Positions 7,879 to 15,827 of a DNA stretch of 64,000 nucleotides are shown one piece after another (positions within the stretch are counted from its first letter, which is position 1; the number at the start of each line of letters is the position of its first letter). The position numbers and the translations under genes were made by a program. This DNA is from Capsulimonas corticalis. Lineage in GTDB: Bacteria; Armatimonadota; Armatimonadia; Armatimonadales; Capsulimonadaceae. The stretch lies in NCBI RefSeq assembly GCF_003574315.2, contig NZ_AP025739.1, positions 6,448,001 to 6,512,000 on the forward strand. Reading direction: 5' to 3'. Below the pieces are notes generated by a model, which searched no databases, was not told the origin of the DNA, and worked only from the letters and a program-made list of their open reading frames with translations.

Positions 7879-8435
7879 CATTTCGCCTCATCCTCCTGAA
7901 TTACTACGACCTCATCCTCAAGCGACTCAGACTTGACGACGTACACATCACAGCGCTTGCGTCCCGGAGTGATCGGGATATCGAGGTACTCATAGTTGTA
8001 TGTCGGCAGCGGACTATCCGCGCCCACTTGCAGCCGCATGACCGGGTCCATAACTTCCAGCGACAGCGAACGCTCGGGATTACCCGCATTCAGACGCTCC
8101 ACAATCCTCGGAAGGACGTCCGCCAGGTCGGCCTCATCGTACCCCAAGGTCAAAACGATGGCGCCCGGGGGAAGCGACAGCGCTTCCGAGGCAAGACGAG
8201 TCGCCGTAAACTCACTGTCCCACAAGACCAGCATATCGCGGTCATAACGATGGACGACTGTGATCTCTCCCACGTCCGAGCAATCGCAGATGACATCATA
8301 GTCGGTTTCAACATCGCCTCCATTCATCAGGCTATTGTCGAAATCGTTCGCCCCTTGCCACTGCGCCGCCGCCGTCGATTGCAGCACGATCAAAGGGCCG
8401 CCATCGCCGCCCACGCACACATCCGTTACCGCCAT
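7878..8435 (-). CDS. Imm21-like immunity protein
   Basis: 185 residues, acidic, with no signal peptide. The N-terminal segment CVGGDGGPLIVLQSTAAAQW followed by YDVICDCSDVGEITV and DMLVLWDSEF matches the layout of the Imm21 group (a GGPLI motif, W-G, then a DY-D-C segment). Such proteins neutralise toxins of polymorphic toxin systems, but no toxin gene is adjacent. It is an orphan like the other immunity-type genes in this window. The family call rests on motif resemblance only. Confidence 0.6.
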   Translation of the reverse strand: MAVTDVCVGGDGGPLIVLQSTAAAQWQGANDFDNSLMNGGDVETDYDVICDCSDVGEITVVHRYDRDMLVLWDSEFTATRLASEALSLPPGAIVLTLGYDEADLADVLPRIVERLNAGNPERSLSLEVMDPVMRLQVGADSPLPTYNYEYLDIPITPGRKRCDVYVVKSESLEDEVVVIQEDEAK

Positions 8436-8585
8436 ACGCTCCCTCGCTCATCACGCCATAAAGTCCATGCGGTCACCCGAATCTTCTTCGGCGACTGGTT
8501 CACCGATCTCCACCGCGATTACGTCGATACTAACCTGATCTGATCTTCATCTTGTCAGTAGGCTTCAACTGATTGCGTGACAGTA

Positions 8586-8614
8586 TTGACATCTTTACTA
8601 TTTACCGTTAAAAT
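8586..8614 (+). promoter_or_regulatory. Sigma-70-type promoter of the LamG gene
   Basis: TTGACA (8586-8591), 17-bp spacer, TAAAAT (8609-8614), 70 bp upstream of the ATG at 8684. The consensus -35 and ideal spacing make it one of the clearest promoters in the window. Confidence 0.75.
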
Positions 8615-8683
8615 GGGCGCGGGCGGGCGCCAGTCCCATTTTGGTGTTACCGTACTGCATCGTCGCGGATCAAGGAGAAGCAG

Positions 8684-9421
8684 ATGATAGAAAAATCGAC
8701 CCTCTCACGAGTTCAGAAACTTAGTTTTACTTTGACACTCGGCGTGCTGACGTACACTCCTCAGTCAGCGTTCGCGGTCACTCCAACCGCATCCCACGAC
8801 TACGAGTTTCATGGCGAGGGATCTGGGGGCTCATTCGCCGACACTGCCTCGGCCCCGGCGATTACCGATAACGGCGTGGCCGTCGGAGGCGCGTATATCC
8901 CGCTGGAGAACAATATCCTCATCACGAACGGCGCCGTGGGCGCTGGCGGCAAGCTCCCTCAGGATGTCTTCGTCACCGGGTTCTACACCGGCAGCTTCTC
9001 TATCTCGGAAGTTTTCGCCTACCAGAACACTACAACCGCGTTCCAAACGCTGTTCTCGTTCTCGACGGACACCGCTCACTACTTGATCGCCCATCCGTTC
9101 CGAGGCGACACCGGAAAACTCAGCGTGGACTTCAACAATGGCGGCGGCGAAGTCAGTCTGCAAGCAAACGCGCCACTCTCGAACAACAATGTCCGCCTCA
9201 CCGTAACCTATGACGCATCCACAACGCAGGCGACCCTTTATGTCAACGGCGTCCTGTCTGCACAGCACGCCGTCCCGGGCGGCTTTAATATCTCCGCAAT
9301 CGCCGGACCGAACTACAGCGGCGTCGCCGGATTATCTCCTTATGGCGATCCGAGTCTGATCGGATACACCAACTCGTTCCGGATCTTCAACACCGCGCTT
9401 ACGGCGAGCCAGATCCCCTAA
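8684..9421 (+). CDS. Secreted LamG / concanavalin A-like domain protein
   Basis: This 245-residue protein has a signal peptide (about residues 1-27, ending SAFA-V). The rest is a single jelly-roll domain of the LamG type, seen from HDYEFHGEGSGGSFADTA at the start, YDASTTQATLYVNGVLSA in the middle and GYTNSFRIFNTALTASQIP at the end, the typical closing strand of LamG_3 domains. A strong SD (AAGGAG) precedes the ATG, and a consensus promoter lies upstream. It probably binds glycans or surface structures outside the cell. It ends with no anchor. A long hairpin follows the stop codon. Confidence 0.8.
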   Translation: MIEKSTLSRVQKLSFTLTLGVLTYTPQSAFAVTPTASHDYEFHGEGSGGSFADTASAPAITDNGVAVGGAYIPLENNILITNGAVGAGGKLPQDVFVTGFYTGSFSISEVFAYQNTTTAFQTLFSFSTDTAHYLIAHPFRGDTGKLSVDFNNGGGEVSLQANAPLSNNNVRLTVTYDASTTQATLYVNGVLSAQHAVPGGFNISAIAGPNYSGVAGLSPYGDPSLIGYTNSFRIFNTALTASQIP

Positions 9422-9429
9422 TCGCCAAA

Positions 9430-9488
9430 CGCCAATTCGGATGCGCGTCTGCGGTTACTACAAATCGCGATGCGCATCCGAATTGGCG
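9430..9488. terminator. Long perfect inverted repeat after the LamG gene
   Basis: Seventeen-base arms (9430-9446 and 9472-9488, CGCCAATTCGGATGCGC and its complement) around a 25-nt loop. There is no T-run, so the role as terminator, mRNA-stabilising structure or bidirectional element is uncertain. It lies between convergent genes ending at 9421 and 9505. Confidence 0.6.
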
Positions 9489-9504
9489 CGCCGCGCTGAA
9501 CGCG

Positions 9505-9810
9505 TCAGGCGCGCGTATCCATTAAGACGCTGGACGAGAGGACGCTGCTCACCGGCGCGGATTGCGCCGGAGCGCTGGCGCCGCCGCTCGAACTGCTGGA
9601 TTGCGTCTGCTGTTGAATCTGCGCCTCGATCTGCATCACCTGCATTTGCAGCGCGGCAATTTTCTGCGCCTTCGTTTTGGCGTCGTCCGCTTTATTGGCG
9701 TTCTCTTGCTCGATCAACTTCTCAAGCGCCTGTAGCTGCTTTTCAAGCTGGGCCGTACTGGTGCTGCTTCCTGTGGAAGAAGTTGTGGACGAAATGGATG
9801 ATACTGTCAT
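9505..9810 (-). CDS. FlxA-like small coiled-coil protein
   Basis: The preferred ATG (9808-9810) gives 101 residues: a Ser/Thr-rich start (MTVSSISSTTSSTGSSTST), a central coiled coil (LEKQLQALEKLIEQENANK and KIAALQMQVMQIEAQIQQQ) and a Ser/Ala-rich tail. This arrangement matches FlxA-like proteins. The function of that family is unclear. An upstream in-frame ATG exists, but the internal one has GGGAGAG at a good distance. It is convergent with the LamG gene. Confidence 0.6.
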   Translation of the reverse strand: MTVSSISSTTSSTGSSTSTAQLEKQLQALEKLIEQENANKADDAKTKAQKIAALQMQVMQIEAQIQQQTQSSSSSGGASAPAQSAPVSSVLSSSVLMDTRA

Positions 9811-9922
9811 TGATGCTCTCCCTGCCCTGCCCGCCATGCGACCGACAGAGTTTATCGTTTCCAATATCGGTAGAATTACCAGGTTTCTTTAGGGCATGGG
9901 AGAGTTGGGGGAATAGGCAGTC

Positions 9923-11137
9923 CTACTCATACCGTAGCGCCGTAATCGGGTCCAGCCGCGATGCCCGCCACGCCGGATAAATCCCAAAGAACAACCCCAC
10001 CGCCATCGCGAAGCCGAATCCCAGTCCCACGCCCCACAGAGGAATAAACGCGTGGATCACTTTTTGCGGCAGCGCGTTGATCACGCCGACGATCCCATAG
10101 CTCTGCGCGATGCCCAGAGCGCCGCCGAAGCCGGACACGACAACGGCTTCGACCACGAATTGCAGCAGGATCATATTGGGGGTCGCGCCCACGGCTTTTC
10201 GGATACCGATCTCGCGCGTGCGCTCGGTGACAGACACCAGCATGATGTTCATGATCCCGATGCCGCCGGTTAAGAGCGCCAGGCCGCCGATCCCGCCGAG
10301 GACCAATTGGAAGATCGCGATGAAGGTATCGAGCTGTTTGAGAAGACCTTGCTGGGTGTCGACCACGTAGTTCGTGATCGTGGTGGGGTGGCGCCGCTGG
10401 AGAACGCTCCACACTTCGTCGGCGGCGGCGTTCGTCTGCGTCACATCCAGGGATTTGGTGCTGAATCCGTTCAGCTTGTCGCTGCCCGTAAACCGCTTTT
10501 GCACGGAGCGCAGAGACAAAAACACACTGTTGTTCGGATCGGTGTCGAACGCCCGGTCCTTGTCGGCGAGCACCCCAACCACCGTCAGCGAGACCTTCGA
10601 GTCGCCCGCCATGCACACGATCTCGCGGCCGATCGGGTCCGCCGTCCCAAATAAATCCTCGCGTACCTTGCGGCCGATCACGCACGCCTTGCTCCACGTG
10701 TCGTCATCCACTGCCTGGATAAACCGCCCCCGCGCCACAGTGATATTGCTCACGGACTGATACGCCGCCAGCACTCCAATCAGCGTCAGCGACTTGGTGT
10801 GCGTCCCCGCGCTCGCCTGCACGCCCGTATTCGCCGTCGGACTCACCGGCCCGATCAGCGTACACTGCCTTGCAATCGCTGTCACGTCCGGCATCACCAA
10901 GCCATCGACGCCTCCGTGCGCCGCGCTTCCCGGCTTCGGATCGTAGAAGGCAAAGATCTGGTTGGACCCATTGCTCTCCAATTGCGCGATGAGCTTCTGA
11001 CGCGCTCCCTGCACGATCGCGATCATCAAAATCACCGACGACACACCGATGATCACGCCCAGCATCGTCAGGATCGTCCGCAGCTTATTCGCCCACAACG
11101 CCTCCAGCGCCACGCGCAGAGACTCAAAAAACGCCAT
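9923..11137 (-). CDS. MacB-like ABC transporter permease
   Basis: 404 residues with the MacB/FtsX plan. TM1 is near residues 20-43 (LRTILTMLGVIIGVSSVILMI), followed by a large periplasmic MacB_PCD domain (about 50-250). Three C-terminal TM segments cover about 275-395, including the GGIGIMNIMLVSVTERTREI motif that is a hallmark of this permease group. It has no nucleotide-binding domain of its own, unlike MacB. The HlyD-like adaptor gene lies upstream on the same strand, 249 bp away. The two probably form part of a tripartite efflux or export pump, with the ATPase encoded elsewhere. Confidence 0.9.
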   Translation of the reverse strand: MAFFESLRVALEALWANKLRTILTMLGVIIGVSSVILMIAIVQGARQKLIAQLESNGSNQIFAFYDPKPGSAAHGGVDGLVMPDVTAIARQCTLIGPVSPTANTGVQASAGTHTKSLTLIGVLAAYQSVSNITVARGRFIQAVDDDTWSKACVIGRKVREDLFGTADPIGREIVCMAGDSKVSLTVVGVLADKDRAFDTDPNNSVFLSLRSVQKRFTGSDKLNGFSTKSLDVTQTNAAADEVWSVLQRRHPTTITNYVVDTQQGLLKQLDTFIAIFQLVLGGIGGLALLTGGIGIMNIMLVSVTERTREIGIRKAVGATPNMILLQFVVEAVVVSGFGGALGIAQSYGIVGVINALPQKVIHAFIPLWGVGLGFGFAMAVGLFFGIYPAWRASRLDPITALRYE

Positions 11138-11164
11138 ATGATAATCTCAGAAAACAACAGGCAG

Positions 11165-11184
11165 AAACCCGCGCAGGCGGGTTT
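11165..11184. terminator. Hairpin in the leader of the permease gene
   Basis: AAACCCGC (11165-11172) and GCGGGTTT (11177-11184) with a 4-nt loop, close to the permease start at 11137. It resembles an intrinsic terminator with a short T-tract and could reduce read-through from the adaptor gene. Confidence 0.5.
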
Positions 11185-11207
11185 ATCACCGAAGGTGATT
11201 CTTCTCG

Positions 11208-11332
11208 TAGGCGCGGTTTCAACCGCCGGCGCTTTGTAGGCGTTCGCGGAATGAACGCCGGCGCTTTGTAGGCGCTCGCGGAATGAACGCCGGCGCTACT
11301 TCCAGCGTTCGTGGGATGCACGCCTGCGCTAC
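11208..11332. repeat. Tandem GC-rich repeats between the adaptor and permease genes
   Basis: A unit of about 32 bp (GTAGGCGyTCGCGGAATGAA then CGCCGGCGCTTT) is present in three to four increasingly degenerate copies. The two central copies (about 11236-11267 and 11268-11299) are almost identical. The repeats fill the gap between the adaptor and permease genes. No coding frame fits them. Confidence 0.7.
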
Positions 11333-11386
11333 TAACGGCGTCGCGCGAATGCTCCTTGGCGTTAGGCGCAGACGGGGGATAGGTTC

Positions 11387-12871
11387 CTATCCCCCGTCCG
11401 GACCGCCGCTGATATCAATCGTCCGGCGCTCCACGCTTGGAGCGGGGACGATCACTTTATCCCCTGCCCCAAGCCCCGTCTTCACCTCCACGCGCGTGTC
11501 GTCGCGCAGGCCCAGCGTCACCGTCCGATCCTCGGGCTTCCCCGCCGCGTTCAAAACCTGGACCTTGCCTGTGTTCCCCGTGAACGGCGTGACCTCCAGC
11601 GGGACCACGACCACATGTTTGCGCTGGTCACTCAGGATCGTGACGTTCGCGCTCATCCCAGGACGAATACGCGCGTCGTACTTTTGGAAGGCGATGCGGA
11701 CACTGAACTTACTGATGCTGGTGGTCGCGGAGGCTGTAGACGTATCCGCGAAGGCGTTCGTGGAGGCCGGCGCGATCTCCGTCACCGTCCCCGCGAATGC
11801 GACTCCCGGCGCGGCGTCCACCGCGATCGTCACCGGCGCGCCGACACGGATCTTCGCGACATCCACCTCATTGATCCCGACCTGCACTTCCAGACGGCTC
11901 CCCAGTGTCGCCACAATGCTTTGCGCATCCGAAAACCCCGTCGTCGCGCTCTGCACGATCTCGCCCGGCTGCCGATACTTCTTCAGAACAATTCCTGAGA
12001 CGGGAGCGGAGATCTTCGTATCCCCCACCTGGACTTCCAATTGCGAGAGGTTGCCGGCGATCTGCTGGACGTTCCCGCGCGCCTGATCGATATCGGATTT
12101 GCGGACTGCGTCCTGCAAGGCGTTCGCCCGCGCCGTCGCCAGCTGCACCTCGGCGGCGTGAACGCCCACCCGCGCATCGTTCACATCCTCCGCGCGTGGC
12201 CCCGCTTGCGTCAGCGACAGCGCCTCCTGCGCGGCCGCCACATTGCTGCGCGCCGTGTCCAGCGCCACCTGCGACGTATCCGCCTCGGACTGCGACACGA
12301 ACCCCTTCACCACCAGCGCCTGCTTACGCGCCTGCGTGCGGACCGCGTCATCCAATGCGATCTGCGCCCGCGCCAGCGCCTGCTTCTGCTGGGCAACCTC
12401 CTGCGGGCGGGCTCCCGCCGCAACGCTCGCCAGGTGCGCCTTCGCGGTCGCCAATCCCGCCACCGCCTGCTCGATCGCCCACTTCGTCTGCGCCAACTGT
12501 AACTGGTATGACGATTCTGCCTGCGTCAGCCTCGCCTTCGCCTGGTCTAGCTGCGCCTGCGTCTGCTGGATCTGCGGGTCCAGCAGCGTCCGGTCCACCA
12601 TGGCGATCAGCTGCCCGGCATGCACCGTCTGCCCCGCCTCGATCGGCATCACCAGAATGCGCCCCGCGACCTTGCTCCGCACGTCCACCTTGTCCACCGG
12701 CTGAACCGCTCCCACCTCCTGGACGGACACGGAAATATCCCCAAGAGCCGCCGGAACCGTTCGCGGCGGCGGAGCCGGCTTATGCAGATTATGACTTACT
12801 CGCGATCCCGCCGCCGCCACAGCCGCCAGCACGATCACCGCCCCAATCGCCGTCTTCACAGATTTCTTCAT
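11387..12871 (-). CDS. HlyD/MacA-like membrane fusion protein (efflux adaptor)
   Basis: Starting at the ATG at 12869-12871 the protein has 494 residues. A single N-terminal membrane anchor (MKKSVKTAIGAVIVLAAVAA) is followed by a biotinyl-lipoyl-like half (VQPVDKVDVRSKVAGRI, IEAGQTVHAGQLIAMVD). A long helical hairpin rich in Ala and Gln follows (about 110-290), then the second lipoyl half (GDTKISAPVSGIVLKKYRQPGE) and beta-barrel domains. The hairpin is longer than in MacA. It most likely pairs with the downstream permease to couple substrate export through the envelope. An alternative start 19 codons upstream is possible. Confidence 0.88.
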   Translation of the reverse strand: MKKSVKTAIGAVIVLAAVAAAGSRVSHNLHKPAPPPRTVPAALGDISVSVQEVGAVQPVDKVDVRSKVAGRILVMPIEAGQTVHAGQLIAMVDRTLLDPQIQQTQAQLDQAKARLTQAESSYQLQLAQTKWAIEQAVAGLATAKAHLASVAAGARPQEVAQQKQALARAQIALDDAVRTQARKQALVVKGFVSQSEADTSQVALDTARSNVAAAQEALSLTQAGPRAEDVNDARVGVHAAEVQLATARANALQDAVRKSDIDQARGNVQQIAGNLSQLEVQVGDTKISAPVSGIVLKKYRQPGEIVQSATTGFSDAQSIVATLGSRLEVQVGINEVDVAKIRVGAPVTIAVDAAPGVAFAGTVTEIAPASTNAFADTSTASATTSISKFSVRIAFQKYDARIRPGMSANVTILSDQRKHVVVVPLEVTPFTGNTGKVQVLNAAGKPEDRTVTLGLRDDTRVEVKTGLGAGDKVIVPAPSVERRTIDISGGPDGG

Positions 12872-13025
12872 GTATCCCCGCTGACGCCCCACCACAGCCA
12901 CAATCATTCGTCTCTCAGAGTGTGACATACGCAGACAAATAAAGTTGCACGCCAGGCAAAGAACCTTCCGTCGAAACGATAACGGAGCCGCCGAACGCCC
13001 CTTCGTTTCAGCCCGATTCCCAGCG

Positions 13026-13532
13026 TCAGCCCGCGCGCTGGATCATCTGAATGGACCGCGCGGCCTCCGACCGAATCTCCGCCGCCTCATCCCGCAGCGC
13101 CTCCTCCAGCACCGGCAGAGCGCGCTGGTCGCGAAGCACTCCTAGCTCACTCACCGCCCAGAGCCGCGCGCCGCGCTGGGGAAGCTTGGCGGCAATAATA
13201 CAGGCCTCGGTCAAGAAATCCCAGTCCGGATTGACGATCGCTTCCAGGCGATGGCGCAGGCCGCGCATCATCTCGCCAGGATCGCCAAAACAGGCGCGCT
13301 CCAGCAGCAGCAGAACCGCAGGGCGCAGCCGCCGCTCGGCGGCGATATCCGCCAGCGCGACAAAAAGATCTGCATGATCGCGCCACGTCCGTTCATCGCT
13401 CCACGCCGGATCGCCCTCATCCGGCAGCACGGGCATTGCCGTCAAAACCGCAATCACGTCATCGTTCGACCAATCCCGACTCCGGTCCACAAGCTCCTGA
13501 ATGTGATCCGCTGGCGTTTGTGTATCGTCCAT
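13026..13532 (-). CDS. HEAT-repeat-like protein, 168 aa
   Basis: An acidic all-helical protein. The C-terminal half contains two HEAT-like repeats (GARLWAVSELGVLRDQRALP and VLEEALRDEAAEIRSEAARS). The N-terminal half (DDTQTPADHIQELVDRSRDW) has no recognised motif. No signal peptide is seen. It lies in a set of small minus-strand genes that look like immunity or scaffold proteins. The role is unknown and the HEAT call is structural only. Confidence 0.65.
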   Translation of the reverse strand: MDDTQTPADHIQELVDRSRDWSNDDVIAVLTAMPVLPDEGDPAWSDERTWRDHADLFVALADIAAERRLRPAVLLLLERACFGDPGEMMRGLRHRLEAIVNPDWDFLTEACIIAAKLPQRGARLWAVSELGVLRDQRALPVLEEALRDEAAEIRSEAARSIQMIQRAG

Positions 13533-14075
13533 GAGAAACCGCCTCCTACAACCTTAAAACGCTGGCTCGGCGCTTTCCATCGCCGACAAACACCAACAAC
13601 GCCACAGCGAACGCGCATCGCTTGAATCCATCACTCGTCATGAGCCTTCGCCTCTTGGCGCGCCTTCCATCCGCGTATCCGCACTTTCTTCTTTGGGTAA
13701 AGCTCTGGCCAAGCCTCCCGAACCAGCGCCAAAACCTCACTCGTTTGCCCACCATGGGCGACACCGCCGGGGATATGAGAGAGTACAGATTGCCCGTCCG
13801 CAAAACAAGCCGCCAGCCAGATCTCTACATGCCCCGTCGTGCATTGTTTTTCCTCACGCTCCAGGTCCAATATTCCTGTCCGCGCGAGATTGCCCATGAT
13901 CTCCCGAAACTCCGCTTCTTCGATCCGCTGATAAACGATCGGCTTCACCAAAAGCTTCTTTTTGATTTCCCGCTCCCCCAGACGCGCGCCCAGTCGATAA
14001 CATTCCTCCGCCGTATCCTTCCAGACGATTTCGACTTCCTGTCCCACGGGATCCCAAAATTCACGGAAGTAGTAG

Positions 14076-14083
14076 AAATATTC
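14076..14083. repeat. Left 8-bp target-site duplication of the IS1-family element
   Basis: AAATATTC, repeated exactly at 14873-14880. Confidence 0.88.
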
Positions 14084-14123
14084 GGTAGTGGTCTAGTTCT
14101 GTCTGATTGGGTAAGAAGTCTTT

Positions 14124-14447
14124 ATGCTTACCCAAACTCTGCGCTGCACTCATTGCGGCAGCGATCATCTGGTCAGTAACGGTCATGCAAAGAATGGCAA
14201 GCTTCGCTTTCAATGCCTGGACTGCAAAAAGTATGGGCGCGAAAATCCAGGATCCAATGCCTACAGCGAAGAAGAGAAAGCCACCATCTTAGCCGCTTAC
14301 CATGAGCGCACCTCGATCCGAGGGCTCAGGCGCATCTTCGGAGTGAGCCGCGCGACTGTGTCGGATTGGTTAAAAAAAAGCCAACCTGCTCCCTCCCTTG
14401 GAGCAGACACTCCTCACAGCACAGCCGCAAGAGCCGATGGAACTTGA
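14124..14447 (+). CDS. insA: IS1-family InsA-like protein
   Basis: 107 residues in the unshifted frame. It starts with a zinc-finger-like segment (LRCTHCGSDHLVSNGHAKNG then RFQCLDCKKYG, four Cys) and continues with an HTH (SIRGLRRIFGVSRATVSDWL). In IS1 this product binds the terminal repeats and represses transposition. The last residues after the A-run are probably translated only when no frameshift occurs. The downstream frame overlaps from 14398. Confidence 0.88.
   Translation: MLTQTLRCTHCGSDHLVSNGHAKNGKLRFQCLDCKKYGRENPGSNAYSEEEKATILAAYHERTSIRGLRRIFGVSRATVSDWLKKSQPAPSLGADTPHSTAARADGT
14372..14379 (+). other. Programmed -1 frameshift site of the IS1-family transposase
   Basis: A run of eight A follows TTGGTT. 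Slipping back one base at this run converts the reading from DWLKKSQ to the frame LKKKANLLPPLEQTLL, which joins the InsA frame to the catalytic frame. This matches the known IS1 strategy. Confidence 0.75.
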
Positions 14448-14847
14448 TGAAATCTGGTCGTTCGTGTTGCGCCGTAAGAGTAAACGGTGGGTTTGGCTGG
14501 CGATGTGTCGCCGCACTCGCCAAATCGTAGCCTATGCTATCGGCGATCGTGGCCGAAAGACTTGCCGTATTCTGCGGGAGCGTATTCCCGAGGCGTACAA
14601 GACAAGCTTAATGTTCACGGACTTCTGGGACGCCTACCAAACCGTTCTGCCTGACGAGCAGCATGTTATCACAGACAAGGGCGATGGTGAAACCAATCAC
14701 ATCGAACGGTTCAATAATGTGCTGCGCCAGCGGCTGGCTCGGTTCGTGCGGCGAACCCTGTCGTTCTCCAAAATCGACACGATGCATGACAATTGCCTGA
14801 GGCTGTTTTTGCACGAGTACAATCTGCTCATCAAGAATAGCACATGA
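14398..14847 (+). CDS. insB: IS1-family InsB-like catalytic frame
   Basis: 149 codons are open from an internal ATG, but by IS1 biology the frame is mainly read as the C-terminal part of the InsA-B' transposase after a -1 frameshift at the A-run. It shows the DDE-type residues: D in MELDEIWSFV, D in LMFTDFWDAYQTVLP and E in the GETNHIERFNNVLRQRLARF segment. The frame has no internal stop. It is the catalytic part of the transposase. Confidence 0.92.
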   Translation: MEQTLLTAQPQEPMELDEIWSFVLRRKSKRWVWLAMCRRTRQIVAYAIGDRGRKTCRILRERIPEAYKTSLMFTDFWDAYQTVLPDEQHVITDKGDGETNHIERFNNVLRQRLARFVRRTLSFSKIDTMHDNCLRLFLHEYNLLIKNST

Positions 14848-14872
14848 AATCAGACTATACTAGGCCACTACC

Positions 14873-14880
14873 AAATATTC
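14873..14880. repeat. Right 8-bp target-site duplication of the IS1-family element
   Basis: AAATATTC, identical to 14076-14083. Confidence 0.88.
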
Positions 14881-14962
14881 TATCTCATTGGTTATGAGCG
14901 ACGCGAACGGCCAAGCAAGGTCTAACCGGGTATCCACTGCCACAATCTCCTCAGAAACGCCT

Positions 14963-15418
14963 CTAAACTTCGGCGCTCGTCGCGCCGGAAGCAAGCAAAA
15001 GCCATTCCAGCGCGCCCCACGGGAAAGGCCAATCCGAGACTTCAATCTGGATATTGATCGTGTCTGCATCAATCACCGACGCATCCCACCAACGCCAGCT
15101 TCGATCCTCATCCTCGGGACGAAACCAGTACACCCATCCATCCACCGACCATGCGTCCATCATCTCCGGCGTGTGAGCCTGCTCAGACACACACTGCGAC
15201 ACAAACCACGACGGCAATATCGTCAGCCATTCTTCATCCGTTGGCCATCCCGCGTCATGGCCCATCACAATCCGCAGCGTCTCCCGAACCTTCTCCAAAA
15301 CCTCGTGCGCATTCCCTGGACACGCCACGATCACTGTGACCAAGCCGAACTCGCCCGGCGTCTCGTCAGGCAGCCGAATGCTATCGAGCCTTACTCGTTC
15401 GAGCTTTGCGCTAATCAT
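14963..15418 (-). CDS. Hypothetical immunity-type protein, 151 aa
   Basis: A soluble acidic protein rich in Trp, with the motifs GWPTDEEWLTILPSWFV and VDGWVYWFRPEDEDRSWRWW. No signal peptide is present. Its start overlaps the end of the upstream gene (15411-15821) by 8 bp, and the gene split by IS1 follows directly, so these genes form one minus-strand operon. The size, composition and context resemble small immunity proteins of polymorphic toxin systems, but no named family is recognised. Confidence 0.6.
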   Translation of the reverse strand: MISAKLERVRLDSIRLPDETPGEFGLVTVIVACPGNAHEVLEKVRETLRIVMGHDAGWPTDEEWLTILPSWFVSQCVSEQAHTPEMMDAWSVDGWVYWFRPEDEDRSWRWWDASVIDADTINIQIEVSDWPFPWGALEWLLLASGATSAEV

Positions 15419-15821
15419 CGCGGCTTCTCCCGAAATTCGGCGGTCTCACGAACAGCCTCGGATGGTAGTGCTCTTCCACATACCGAGCGATCGCAAAGCG
15501 CTCCTCCAGCGTTATCTCCACGCGAAAATCCACCCACATTTCGGTCGTTTCGAACAGCTCGCTCGCCTCCACGGAGTCGTCAATAAACTGGCGTATCGTG
15601 ACATCCCGTTGTTTTGTTGGATCAAGCTTCAGAGGCCGGAATTCATTCTTCGCTGCCGGAAAACTCGTTTTGAGACGCGCCTGACCAAGCAGCCAGCCCG
15701 CGAGTTCGGAGCAGATCAAATGCGCCGTCTTACGACCATACTTCTGGATAATTGCCATCAGCAATGGGGATGTTTGGTGATTTTCTTCATAATCAACAAT
15801 ATCTCGGATGAGTGCGTGCAT
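15411..15821 (-). CDS. Hypothetical protein, 136 aa
   Basis: It starts MHALIRDIVDYEENHQTSPL only 6 bp after the TPR gene stop, with GTAGGCGATC as a weak SD. The protein is soluble and mostly helical at the N-terminus (MAIIQKYGRKTAHLICSELA). The C-terminal part (EMWVDFRVEITLEERFAIA then HYHPRLFVRPP) is mixed. It overlaps the next gene by 8 bp, a sign of translational coupling. No family is recognised; an accessory or immunity role is suggested only by context. Confidence 0.6.
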   Translation of the reverse strand: MHALIRDIVDYEENHQTSPLLMAIIQKYGRKTAHLICSELAGWLLGQARLKTSFPAAKNEFRPLKLDPTKQRDVTIRQFIDDSVEASELFETTEMWVDFRVEITLEERFAIARYVEEHYHPRLFVRPPNFGRSRDD

Positions 15822-15827
15822 GATCGC

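Larger units (their letters stand above)
14084..14872. mobile_element. Complete IS1-family insertion sequence, 789 bp
   Basis: The left end GGTAGTGGTCTAGTTCTGTC and the reverse complement of the right end, GGTAGTGGCCTAGTATAGTC, are inverted repeats of about 25 bp with a few mismatches. An exact 8-bp duplication (AAATATTC) flanks the element. It has the two overlapping frames of IS1, with a run of eight A in the overlap. The element disrupts the minus-strand gene at 13631-14948. Clean ends and intact frames suggest recent activity. Confidence 0.93.
13631..14948 (-). pseudogene. Hypothetical gene split by the IS1-family element
   Basis: The 3' part (13631 to about 14083) encodes a C-terminal segment from FYYFREFWDPVGQEV onward, ending at KARQEAKAHDE. 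The 5' part lies beyond the IS at 14873-14948 and encodes VDTRLDLAWPFASLITNEIEY. Removing the IS and one copy of the 8-bp duplication joins them in frame as ...TNEIEY-FYYFREFWDP..., so the gene was intact before insertion. A GTG start near 14948 with GAGGAG upstream is likely and gives about 175 residues. The next gene (14963-15418) lies immediately upstream in the same operon. The family is unknown; by context it is an immunity-type protein. Confidence 0.8.

Noticed and set aside
11208-11332. Possible CRISPR array
   Set aside because: The repeats are directly adjacent without spacers of constant length, and there are no cas genes.
11905-12942. 345-codon plus-strand frame opposite the adaptor gene
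   Set aside because: Extremely rich in Pro, Ala and Arg with no domain; the minus strand encodes a clear HlyD-type protein.
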